Source: JAIOPA01 sp036522895 (GTDB taxonomy: Bacteria; Eisenbacteria; RBG-16-71-46). Taken from it: a DNA stretch of 35,932 nt. Numbering within the stretch: the first letter of the stretch is position 1; every line of letters begins with the position of its first letter. The notes under the pieces are model-generated. The model saw only the letters and a program-made list of their open reading frames with translations, was not told the origin of the DNA and ran no database searches. The position numbers and the translations under genes were made by a program. The DNA is taken from assembly GCA_036522895.1 (NCBI GenBank), contig DATDEX010000313.1, forward strand, positions 1-35,932, in the 5' to 3' direction. Shown here one piece after another: positions 1 to 7,294 of this stretch.

Positions 1-3000
1 GATGGTCCGCCGCGAGCAGTGAGTAGAACACTGGCACCACGAACAGCGTGAACACCGTGCCGATGATCATCCCCGCAACGAGAATGATGCCGATGCTGTT
101 ACGCGCGGCCGCGCCGGGGCCCGACACGATGACCAGCGGCAGCTGACCCAGCACCATCGCCGCGGACGTCATGAGCACCGGCCGCAAGCGGGTGAGGGCC
201 GCATCGCGCAGGGCGTCCATCTTCGAAAGTCCGTGCGCCTGGCGCACGTTCGCGAACTGCACGATCAGGATGCCGTTCTTCGCGACCAGCCCCACGAGCG
301 TGATGAGCCCGACCTGGCTGTAGATGTTGAGCGTCGCGAAGCCGAGGAACGTGAACAGCAGCGCCCCCGAGATCGCGAGCGGCGCCGAGCCGGCGAGGAT
401 GACGAACGGATCGCGGAAGCTCTCGAACTGGGCGGCGAGCACGAGGAAGATGAGGATCGCCGACAGCAGGAAGATCGAGAGGAACTTGCTCCCCTCGGTG
501 CGGAGCTGCCGTGACTGCCCCGCGTAGTCGACGGTGTACCCCGCCGGCAGCGAGGCCTTCGCCTCGTTCTCGAGCACGCGCAGCGCCTGATCCAGCGAGA
601 CGGCCGGCGGGATCACGCCCTGGATGCGCACCGCGTTCAGCTGTTGGAACCGCTTGAGCTCGCGGGGCTCCGTCGTGTTGCGCAGCGTGGCGAACGTCGA
701 CAGCGGCACGAGCCGGCCGTTCGTGCCGGTGACGTAGATGTCCCGGAGCTGGTCGGGCGTCAGCCGCTCGCTCCGTTTGACCTGCGGGATCACCTTGTAG
801 CTCCGGCCCTGGATGCTGAACCGGTTGACGTAGTTGCCCCCGAGCAGCGTCGAGAGGTCCCGGCCCGCCTGGCTCATCTCGATTCCCTGCGAGCGCACCT
901 GGTCGTGGTTGAACACGACCTCCGTCTGCGGCTGGTCGAACTTGAGATCGGCGTCCGCGTACATGAACAGCCCGCTCGCGTACGCCTTCTGGACGAGCTT
1001 GTTCGCGAACTCGACGAGCTGCTGCGGCTCGGCCGTCGAGGCGATCACGAAGTCCACGGGGTAGTCGCCGCCTCCCGGCAGCGCCGGGGGAATCAGCGAC
1101 AGCACGCGAACGCCCGGGATCTTCGAGAGCCCGGCGGCGGACTCCATCTGGATCTCCGCGGTCTTCTTCTTCCGCTCCCCCCAGGGCTTGGTCACGATCC
1201 CGCCGAAGCCGCCGGTCGGCGAGATGAGCTGGAAGCTGTGCTGATACTCCGGGAACGACTGGTAGACGTCCTGCACGGCGGCGGCGTAGAGCCGGGTCTG
1301 GTCGAGCGTCGAGTTCGCGGAGGCCTGGATGACGCCGAATACGACGCTCTGGTCCTCCGCGGGTGCCAGCTCGCGCTGCGAGAACGTGTAGAAGGGGAAG
1401 ATCAGCAGCACGACGACGCCCCACACGAGGTACACGACCGGCCGGTACCGGAGCGAGCCGGCGAGGGTGCGCTTGTAGGCGTCGCGAAGGCCGTCGAACC
1501 GGCGGTTGATCCAGCCGGCGAACCCGCGCTCGTCGTCGGCCGCGCGAAGCAGCTTGGAGCCCATCATCGGCGACAGCGTGAGCGCGACGATGCCCGACAC
1601 GATCACGGCCCCCGCGAGCGTGAACGCGAACTCGCGGAACAGCGAGCCGGTGAGCCCGCCCTGGATCGCGACCGGCGTGTAGACGGCCGCGAGCGTCAGG
1701 GTCATGGCGATGATCGGGCCGATCAGCTCGCGGGCCGCCTCGATCGCGGCCTGGAACGCGGTCATCCCGAGCCGCAGGTGTCGCTCGACGTTCTCCACCA
1801 TGACGATCGCGTCGTCGACCACGAGCCCCACGGACAGCACGATGGCGAGCAGCGTGAGCAGGTTGATGGTGAACCCCGCCACGCCCATGATGAAGAACGC
1901 GCCGATCAGCGAGATGGGGATCGCGACGATCGGGATGATCACCGCCCGCACCGAGCCGAGGAACAGGAAGATGACGCAGATGACGATGAGGAGCGTCTCC
2001 GCCAGCGTCTTCAGCACCTCGTGGATCGCGTTCTGGATGTACTCCGTCGCGTCGTACGGAATGCCCGCCTTCATCCCGGCCGGAAGCTGGGCCTGGATGC
2101 CCGGCAGCGCCGCCCGCACCCGATGGATCACGTCCAGCGCGTTGGCGTTCGGCAGCACCCACACCCCCATGAACGTGGCGCTCTTGCCGTCGAAGCGCAC
2201 GTCCTGCTCGTAATTCTCGGCGCCGAGGACGACGTCCGCGATGTCGCCGAGCCGCACCACGTCACCGTTGTGCTCCTTGACGACGAGCTTCTTGAAGTCG
2301 TCGGTGGTCTGGAGATTCGTGTTCGCCACCAGGTTCACCGAGACCATCGAGCCCTTCGTGCGGCCCAGCGTCGAGAGGTAGTTGTTCTGGGCGAGCGCGT
2401 CCCGCACCTGCGACGGGGAGATACCCATCGCCGCCATCTTCTCGGGCTTCAACCAGACGCGCATCGCGAACGTGCGGCCGCCCAGGATGTCGGCGCGCTG
2501 CACGCCGGCGATCGAGCTGAGCTTGGGCTGCACGACACGCGTGAGGTAGTCTGTGATCTGGTTCTGGTCGAGATCGTCGGACGAGAACCCGATGTACATC
2601 GACGCGAACTGGTTGTCCGCCGTGGCGAGGTCGATGACCGGCGCCTCGGCCTCGGGGGGCAGGTCGTTCCGCACCTGCGCCACCTTGGCCTGGATCTGCG
2701 TCAGCGCCGCGTTCGTGTCGTAGTTGAGCTTGAGGTGCACCGTGATCGTGCTGACGTTTTGGGCGCTCGACGACTCGATGTAGTCGATGCCGTCCGCGCT
2801 GGCGATCACGCGCTCGAGCGGCGTCGTGATGAACCCGCGCACGAGGTCGGCGTTCGCGCCCACGTAGGTGGTCGTCACGGTGACCACGGCGATGTCACTG
2901 CGCGGGTATTGCCGCACGGACAACGAGCGGATCGACTGGAGCCCGGCGATCAGGACGATCAGGTTGACCACGATCGCCAGCACCGGCCGGCGGATGAAGA

Positions 3001-3016
3001 GGTCGGTGAGTTTCAT
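1..3016 (-). CDS. RND-family (AcrB/MexB-like, HAE1) efflux pump, C-terminus cut by window edge
   Basis: Inner-membrane proton-driven pump of a tripartite efflux system. The frame opens at ATG 3016 with MKLTDLFIRRPVLAIVVN, the standard N-terminus of HAE1 RND pumps, and stays open to the left edge (about 1005 codons; family usually about 1020-1050, so only a short tail is missing). The conserved TM4 motif GLVVDDAIVMVENVERH, holding the proton-relay Asp pair, is at about residue 400. The late conserved sequence QVGLITLVGLVAKNGIL is also readable. The start codon overlaps the stop of the membrane-fusion gene by one base (TGATG), so translation is probably coupled. It is the last visible gene of the Os1348-TolC-MFP-RND operon. 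The substrate cannot be read from sequence; HAE1 pumps export drugs, lipids or peptides. Confidence 0.95.
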   Translation of the reverse strand, partial: MKLTDLFIRRPVLAIVVNLIVLIAGLQSIRSLSVRQYPRSDIAVVTVTTTYVGANADLVRGFITTPLERVIASADGIDYIESSSAQNVSTITVHLKLNYDTNAALTQIQAKVAQVRNDLPPEAEAPVIDLATADNQFASMYIGFSSDDLDQNQITDYLTRVVQPKLSSIAGVQRADILGGRTFAMRVWLKPEKMAAMGISPSQVRDALAQNNYLSTLGRTKGSMVSVNLVANTNLQTTDDFKKLVVKEHNGDVVRLGDIADVVLGAENYEQDVRFDGKSATFMGVWVLPNANALDVIHRVRAALPGIQAQLPAGMKAGIPYDATEYIQNAIHEVLKTLAETLLIVICVIFLFLGSVRAVIIPIVAIPISLIGAFFIMGVAGFTINLLTLLAIVLSVGLVVDDAIVMVENVERHLRLGMTAFQAAIEAARELIGPIIAMTLTLAAVYTPVAIQGGLTGSLFREFAFTLAGAVIVSGIVALTLSPMMGSKLLRAADDERGFAGWINRRFDGLRDAYKRTLAGSLRYRPVVYLVWGVVVLLIFPFYTFSQRELAPAEDQSVVFGVIQASANSTLDQTRLYAAAVQDVYQSFPEYQHSFQLISPTGGFGGIVTKPWGERKKKTAEIQMESAAGLSKIPGVRVLSLIPPALPGGGDYPVDFVIASTAEPQQLVEFANKLVQKAYASGLFMYADADLKFDQPQTEVVFNHDQVRSQGIEMSQAGRDLSTLLGGNYVNRFSIQGRSYKVIPQVKRSERLTPDQLRDIYVTGTNGRLVPLSTFATLRNTTEPRELKRFQQLNAVRIQGVIPPAVSLDQALRVLENEAKASLPAGYTVDYAGQSRQLRTEGSKFLSIFLLSAILIFLVLAAQFESFRDPFVILAGSAPLAISGALLFTFLGFATLNIYSQVGLITLVGLVAKNGILIVQFANVRQAHGLSKMDALRDAALTRLRPVLMTSAAMVLGQLPLVIVSGPGAAARNSIGIILVAGMIIGTVFTLFVVPVFYSLLAADH

Positions 3017-4143
3017 CAGCTGTCCTCCGGCTTGGGGCTGGGGTTGTTGGAAGGCGAGATCTTGTTGTTGACGTAGATCGCGGTGCCGGTGCGCAGCTTG
3101 AACACGCCCGAGCTCACGACCTCCTCGCCCGGCTTGAGGCCGGAGACGACGGACACCTGGTCGCCGCGCCCGGGCCCCAGCTTCACGAACCGCTGCTCGA
3201 CGCCGCGGTAGGTGCCGCCCTTCGGACCCTTGAGCTGGGTCACGACGAACACCGAGTTGCCATAGGGCGCGTAGCACACCGCCGACGCCGGCAGCACGAT
3301 CACCGAGTCGCCGCGGCCGGAGCTCGCCTTCACCTCGACGAACATGCCGGGCCGCAGCCGGCCCTCGGGATTCCGGAACGTCGCCTGGACCTGCACGTTG
3401 CGCGTGGCCTCGTCGACGACCGAGTTCATCGCCGTGATCGCGCCCTCGAAGCCGGCGGTCGCGATGCCGTCCGCGACGACGCGCACGCCGGCGCCGATCC
3501 GGAGCGAAGACACGTCCTGCTGGGGCAGCGAGAAGTTCACGTAGACGGGATCCATGGACTGCAGCGGCACCACCGGATCGCCCCCGTTCAGGTACTGGCC
3601 CAGGTTGACCTGGCGCAGCCCCAGCACGCCGGCGAACGGGGCGCGGATCGTCTTGCGCTTGATCCGCGCCTGAATCTCGCCGACCCCCGCCTCGGCCTGC
3701 TTGGCCTCGGCCTCGGCGCGGTCGAACTCCGCCTGCGCGAGCACCTGCTTCGCCAGGAGCTGCCGCGAGCGCTCGAGATTCAGGCGGGCGAGGTCGCGTT
3801 GTGCCTCCGCCGACGCGAGCTGCTCCTGCTCCTGGCTCGTGTCGAGGCGCACGAGCACGTCGCCGGCGCGCACGGAACGGCCGGACTCGAACTCGATCCG
3901 CTCCACGATGCCCGGCAGATCGGCGCTGACGGTGACCCCGTGCACCGCGGTCACGGACCCGACCCCGCCGAGCGACGACGGCCAGTGGTCGACCTGCGCC
4001 ACGATCGTACTCACGGCCTCGGGCGGCGGCTGCCACGCCGCGCCCTGGGCCATGGCGGTCCTGATCTGGAAGAACTTGACGAGGCCGATGCCGCCGACCA
4101 GAAGCAGCAGCACCGCCAGGGTGCTCAGCATTCGCTTACGCAT
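3016..4143 (-). CDS. Membrane-fusion (periplasmic adaptor) protein of RND efflux system
   Basis: AcrA/MexA-type adaptor of 375 aa linking the RND pump to the outer-membrane channel. It has one N-terminal hydrophobic anchor (residues about 6-25), a first barrel-sandwich half (VSADLPGIVERIEFESGRSV), and an Ala/Glu/Gln-rich helical hairpin (about 105-160, LARLNLERSRQLLAKQVL). The second lipoyl half follows (IRAPFAGVLGLRQVNLGQY), then the beta-barrel and membrane-proximal domains. The ATG at 4143 is preceded by GGAGG at good spacing. The gene begins 19 bp after the TolC-like stop and ends by a one-base overlap with the pump gene. No lipobox was seen, so it is probably anchored by the uncleaved N-terminal helix. 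Confidence 0.94.
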   Translation of the reverse strand: MRKRMLSTLAVLLLLVGGIGLVKFFQIRTAMAQGAAWQPPPEAVSTIVAQVDHWPSSLGGVGSVTAVHGVTVSADLPGIVERIEFESGRSVRAGDVLVRLDTSQEQEQLASAEAQRDLARLNLERSRQLLAKQVLAQAEFDRAEAEAKQAEAGVGEIQARIKRKTIRAPFAGVLGLRQVNLGQYLNGGDPVVPLQSMDPVYVNFSLPQQDVSSLRIGAGVRVVADGIATAGFEGAITAMNSVVDEATRNVQVQATFRNPEGRLRPGMFVEVKASSGRGDSVIVLPASAVCYAPYGNSVFVVTQLKGPKGGTYRGVEQRFVKLGPGRGDQVSVVSGLKPGEEVVSSGVFKLRTGTAIYVNNKISPSNNPSPKPEDS

Positions 4144-4162
4144 GTGTTGCCTCCTTCACGTA

Positions 4163-5725
4163 TCACTCCGGGTTCGATGGTTCGAGGTCGATGCCGTGGT
4201 CTTCGACGAGCGAGCCGGTCGCGCGCGCGAGCTCCGTGCGCGCCGTCAGGTAATCCGCGCGCGCCGAGATCTCGTCGAGTCGCGCCCGCGACAGGTCGTT
4301 CTGGCGCGTGAGCACCAGGAAGTTGGTCGAGAGCCCGGTCGAGTACCGGTCGCGTTCGGCCGAGAGCTGGATCTCGGCCGCCTCCCGCCCCGCCCGCGCG
4401 GCCGCGACCCGCTGCCCGGCCGTCTCCAGGGCGGCGGCGGCATCGAGCACCTCGGCGTAGATCGCCTTGCGGGCCCCGTCGAGCGCGGCCTCGGCCTGGC
4501 GCTCGGCGCTGCGCGCCACGACCAGCGCCGCGCTCGCCGCCCGATTGCGGATGGGCAGTCCCAACACGAGCGCGACCCGGGTCGCATCGAGGTCGCCATC
4601 GCGCAGCGTGCGGAACGATTGCGCGAGGTCGCCGTCGAGCTCGGGCGCGATCGCGCCGGCCGCACTCGCCGGGTTCCTGCTGCCCGCGAGCCCGAACCGG
4701 TCGTACGAGGCGACGGCGTCGAGCGACGGCCACACGCCGCTCCGCGCGCGCTCCCGCTCGGCCCGCCTGCGCTCCACGACGGCGCGCGCCTCGTCCAGCT
4801 CCGGACGGGCGACGACGGCCCGCCGCAGCGCGGCGTCGACGTCGACGGTCCTGGCGTCCACTCGGACGCTGTCGCTCGGCGCGAGTGCGTCGACCCATTG
4901 CGAGGCGTCCGCCGACAGGATCAGGAGCTTCAACGCGTTGTCCGCGCGCGCGAGCGCCTCGCGCTCGGCGAGGAGCTCGCCCCGCCGGCGCTCGAGCTCG
5001 GCGCGCGGCTGCGACAGCTCGGTGCCCGGCGCGTCGCCGGTTCCGACGCGGGCCCGCGTCTCCTCGAGTTGCTGCGCCGCGAGCCGCACGGCGTCCTCGC
5101 GCACCCCCACCCCCTCGCGGGCGGCGACGAGGTCCCAGTACGCCTTCTCGACCGCCGCGATCGTCTCCGACAGGCTCTGCCGCACCGCGGCGAGCGCCGC
5201 ATGGCGGCCGGCGCTCGCGACGCGCACGCGCAGCCGGGCGTCGTCCATGGCCAGGTCGCGGAGCAGTGGTTGCCGGAGCTCGACGCCCAGGCGCGTGCTG
5301 AACGCCGGCGACAGCAGCGCGGAGACGCCGTCGCTCGTCTGGCGCGCGCCCTGGGCACTCACCGAAAGCGCGCCGCCCGTCGGGAGCAGCTGCCGCAGCA
5401 CGCCCCCGGCCTCGGTGCCCTCGAGCCTCGCCGCGGGGCGGCCGGCGGGCGCGCCCGAGAACGCGGAGTTGACGGGCTCCGTCGAGCGCGACCAGCCGCC
5501 GCTCAGCTCCAGCACCGGATCGTAGACGCCGCGTGCGCCCTTGACCCCGGCGGTCGCCGAGACCAGCGATTCGCGCTCGATCACGAGCGCCTCGTTCCGC
5601 CGCAATGCCATGCGAATGGCCTCGTCGAGCGTCAGCGCGCGCTCGGCGCCGCTCGCGACGCGCACGGCCGGGCCGGAGAGCAGCAGGGCGATCGCCAGCG
5701 CCCGGATCACCGTCACCGTGTTCAC
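4163..5725 (-). CDS. TolC-like outer-membrane efflux protein
   Basis: Outer-membrane channel of the tripartite exporter, 520 aa, with a signal peptide (about residues 1-26, ending near RVASGAERA). The mature part opens with LTLDEAIRMALRRNEALVIERESL, the usual start of the OEP/TolC fold, and is followed by long Ala/Arg/Glu-rich alpha-helical hairpins in two repeats, as expected for the periplasmic tunnel. The start is GTG at 5725, with GGAGGT five bases upstream. That GTG overlaps the TGA of the Os1348-type gene (GTGA), a classic translational-coupling arrangement. The stop is 19 bp before the adaptor gene. The operon order outer membrane, adaptor, pump is common in Gram-negative exporters. 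Confidence 0.92.
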   Translation of the reverse strand: MNTVTVIRALAIALLLSGPAVRVASGAERALTLDEAIRMALRRNEALVIERESLVSATAGVKGARGVYDPVLELSGGWSRSTEPVNSAFSGAPAGRPAARLEGTEAGGVLRQLLPTGGALSVSAQGARQTSDGVSALLSPAFSTRLGVELRQPLLRDLAMDDARLRVRVASAGRHAALAAVRQSLSETIAAVEKAYWDLVAAREGVGVREDAVRLAAQQLEETRARVGTGDAPGTELSQPRAELERRRGELLAEREALARADNALKLLILSADASQWVDALAPSDSVRVDARTVDVDAALRRAVVARPELDEARAVVERRRAERERARSGVWPSLDAVASYDRFGLAGSRNPASAAGAIAPELDGDLAQSFRTLRDGDLDATRVALVLGLPIRNRAASAALVVARSAERQAEAALDGARKAIYAEVLDAAAALETAGQRVAAARAGREAAEIQLSAERDRYSTGLSTNFLVLTRQNDLSRARLDEISARADYLTARTELARATGSLVEDHGIDLEPSNPE

Positions 5726-5970
5726 CTCTCACCTCCATACGGCCCGATGCGCGACTCGATGCGCTGCAGCCGGGGATCGATCGCGCGCGCGAACCGCGCG
5801 ATCTCCCGGCCGTCGAGCGCCACCAGCGAGGCGCGCTCGCACTCGTTCAGCTCGAGACCCTGCTCGACCATTTCCTGGACCGCTGCCCGCGGATCGTGCT
5901 GAAAGCGGCGGCGAAGGCCCTCGTCCGTCGCCAGCGACCCGATGACTCGTTCGACCGCACGCTGACTCAT
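5722..5970 (-). CDS. Os1348-family (NHLP clan) small protein
   Basis: An 82-residue protein starting at ATG 5970 with GGAG about six bases upstream. The sequence MSQRAVERVIGSLATDEGLR, followed by RRFQHDP, then LELNECERASLVALD and the ending ARFARAIDPRLQR, matches the small Os1348 family as I remember it. That family belongs to the nitrile-hydratase-leader-peptide (NHLP)/Nif11-like clan, whose members resemble RiPP precursor leaders. I see no Cys/Ser-rich core peptide after the leader-like part and no maturase nearby, so a precursor role is unproven. The stop overlaps the TolC-like GTG start, making this the first gene of the efflux operon. A longer in-frame extension to 6111 exists but is low-quality and lacks a ribosome site. 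Confidence 0.78.
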   Translation of the reverse strand: MSQRAVERVIGSLATDEGLRRRFQHDPRAAVQEMVEQGLELNECERASLVALDGREIARFARAIDPRLQRIESRIGPYGGER

Positions 5971-5980
5971 ACCGTCTCCA

Positions 5981-5998
5981 GTTCCACCCTCGTGGAAC
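5981..5998 (-). promoter_or_regulatory. Hairpin immediately upstream of the Os1348 ribosome site
   Basis: Perfect inverted repeat GTTCCAC-cctc-GTGGAAC, 7-bp arms and a 4-nt loop. It abuts the Shine-Dalgarno of the Os1348-type gene (GGAG at 5976-5979 on the minus strand). It could modulate translation of the operon's first gene or act as a DNA operator; the sequence alone does not decide. Confidence 0.4.
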
Positions 5999-6053
5999 GC
6001 GTTCTGTGCCCGGGGAGGAGCTTCACCGCACCCGACGACGCTGCGATCCGGCC

Positions 6054-6088
6054 GGTGGCCGTGCGGATGGGGTGACGCTCCGGCCACC
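6054..6088 (-). repeat. Inverted repeat between OMP gene and efflux operon
   Basis: GGTGGCCG (6054-6061) and CGGCCACC (6081-6088) form a perfect 8-bp inverted repeat with a 19-nt loop. It sits in the 143-bp gap between the OMP stop and the Os1348-type start. There is no T-run after it, so it is not a convincing terminator; it may be an attenuator or a stability hairpin. Confidence 0.3.
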
Positions 6089-6113
6089 CCTCCACACGCA
6101 CCCGCCGGCACCC

Positions 6114-6749
6114 TCAGAACCGGTAGTCCAGGCCCACGGCGCCGCGCTCCATCCAGATCGGATCGGCCGAGCCGTTGGACGAGAAGCCCGTCGCGTGGTC
6201 ACCGGGGAACGCCACGAACTCGCGGAAGTCCGCGCGCACGCCCCAGTGCGGATTCACCGCGAACTCGCCGCCGCCACCGAAGCTCGCCGCGAACATCGTT
6301 TGCGACTTGTCGAGCCGCGGCAGGCGATCGGCGTCCGAGTTGGACAGGAACGTCATCGCGCCCGCGCCCACCGCGAGGTAGGGCGTCCAGCTCGAGACTT
6401 GCAGGTTGCCCCGCAGGCCGACCTGGTAGGCGAGCGTGTTCGGAGCCTTGCGGTCCTGCTTCGGCCCCGATCCGATGTCCACCTTCTGCTGGATCGGGAT
6501 CAGCCACGTCAGCTCGCCCTCGGCCGCGAGCGTCGGCGTGATCCGGTACGCGACGCCGGCAACGGCGGGGACGCTGAGGAGCTTGTCGGGCAGCGACGTG
6601 TCGTTCTTGTTGAGCGCATGAATCCCGCCCAGCACGGATACTTCGAGGCGCGATGCGGTGGATTCGTCCGCGGAAGCCACCGCGGCGCCCGCGAGCGAGG
6701 TGATGATGGTCGCGCCCGCCACGGCAATGATCGTAATCAAGCTACGCAT
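6114..6749 (-). CDS. Outer-membrane beta-barrel protein (OmpA-barrel/porin-like fold)
   Basis: A 211-residue protein beginning at ATG 6749, with AAGGAGG upstream and a clear signal peptide (about residues 1-26, cleavage near AVASADES). The remainder has alternating beta-strand character rich in Gly and aromatics (LEVSVLGGIHAL, VGLRGNLQVSSWTPYLAVGAG). It ends in GLDYRF, with the terminal aromatic residue expected of a BAM-inserted barrel. The length and eight-strand pattern fit the small OmpA-type barrel family; ligand and role are unknown. The frame continues open upstream to another ATG at 6950 with its own good ribosome site, so a 278-residue product is also possible. It lies directly downstream of the sigma-54-like promoter. 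Confidence 0.82.
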   Translation of the reverse strand: MRSLITIIAVAGATIITSLAGAAVASADESTASRLEVSVLGGIHALNKNDTSLPDKLLSVPAVAGVAYRITPTLAAEGELTWLIPIQQKVDIGSGPKQDRKAPNTLAYQVGLRGNLQVSSWTPYLAVGAGAMTFLSNSDADRLPRLDKSQTMFAASFGGGGEFAVNPHWGVRADFREFVAFPGDHATGFSSNGSADPIWMERGAVGLDYRF

Positions 6750-6950
6750 GACATTCCTCCTTGCGATGTCTTCGATACGTTCCGGAGCCTCCACTGGGCC
6801 CCGAAGTTCCTTCGCCGGAATCCGCCGCCCCGGCCCTGGCCCGGCCGCCGCGCGTTCGACGGAACGCGCGCGGGACGGCATGTCGAATACCCGGGCGACC
6901 GCTCCGACGTTTTCGGCCCCGTCCTGCCGCTCGAAATATGAAATCTTCAT
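6750..6950 (-). other. In-frame 67-codon leader with its own start, reading into the OMP gene
   Basis: ATG 6950 is preceded by GGAAGGAG at about five bases and opens MKISYFERQDGAENVG. It reads 67 codons without a stop straight into the OMP start at 6749. The encoded segment is Arg/Gly/Pro-rich and ends with the ribosome site of the OMP gene. If used, it would bury the signal peptide inside the protein, which would be unusual. Alternatives are a coupled leader whose translation feeds the downstream start, or a coincidental open frame. Confidence 0.4.
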
Positions 6951-7017
6951 GGACACTCCTTCCTCGCGTCCCGCCGTCCGGCACCCGGTGCGGCACGGTC
7001 TGCTGCCCGTGATCCAA

Positions 7018-7033
7018 TACAAGCGACGTGCCA
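7018..7033 (-). promoter_or_regulatory. Putative sigma-54 (RpoN) promoter
   Basis: On the minus strand the sequence TGGCACG-TCGC-TTGTA matches the -24/-12 consensus TGGCACG-N4-TTGCW except for one base at -12 (T for C). The GG-N10-G spacing is exact. The predicted transcription start is near 7007, about 57 bases before ATG 6950. A gene for a sigma-54 activator lies just upstream in the same orientation. Confidence 0.65.
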
Positions 7034-7054
7034 GCGCGGGGGCGTGCTGCGCGG

Positions 7055-7071
7055 GCACACGTAACGTGTGC
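7055..7071. promoter_or_regulatory. 17-bp perfect palindrome upstream of the sigma-54 promoter
   Basis: GCACACGT-A-ACGTGTGC is a perfect dyad with one central base, about 22 bp upstream of the -24 element. It is a good size for a dimeric regulator such as IHF-independent repressors or TetR/MarR/XRE proteins. The binding protein is unknown. Confidence 0.45.
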
Positions 7072-7132
7072 GTGCGTTCGGGATTGCGCGGAAGCGGCGA
7101 GCCCGAGGGGAACGCGCGCTCGAAACCGCGAC

Positions 7133-7167
7133 TGTCGATGGCTCGACAGGGTGTCGCTGCATCGACA
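7133..7167. promoter_or_regulatory. Two tandem dyads, likely enhancer (UAS) for the sigma-54 activator
   Basis: TGTCGATGGCTCGACA (7133-7148) is a perfect dyad, and its first copy extends to CTGTCGA/TCGACAG. TGTCGCTGCATCGACA (7152-7167) is a second copy with the same half-sites (TGTCG/CGACA) and spacing. The copies start 19 bp apart and lie about 134 and 153 bp upstream of the predicted start at 7007. Paired dyads of this size at that distance are typical of NtrC-family binding sites. The remaining 6951-7294 intergenic sequence shows no gene. Confidence 0.62.
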
Positions 7168-7294
7168 ACGGCCGCGCGACGCGAAGCGGGCGCGGGTCAC
7201 CGCGCGGAAGGGAGCACGCGCGGGAATCGGAGCGACAACGCCGCGGCCCGGTCCTCGCGAGCCGCGACGACCGAGCCTCTACGGCTTGGGAGGG

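Noticed and set aside
99..3076. Long open frames on both strands through the RND pump region (including an 810-codon plus-strand frame)
   Set aside because: They are Arg/His/Asp-rich G+C-driven frames without family motifs; the true pump frame on the minus strand is recognisable throughout.
7133..7167. TGTCGA half-sites read as ECF42 promoters
   Set aside because: No CGA -10 element at 16-18 bp on either strand, while the two dyads have matching symmetry and enhancer spacing.
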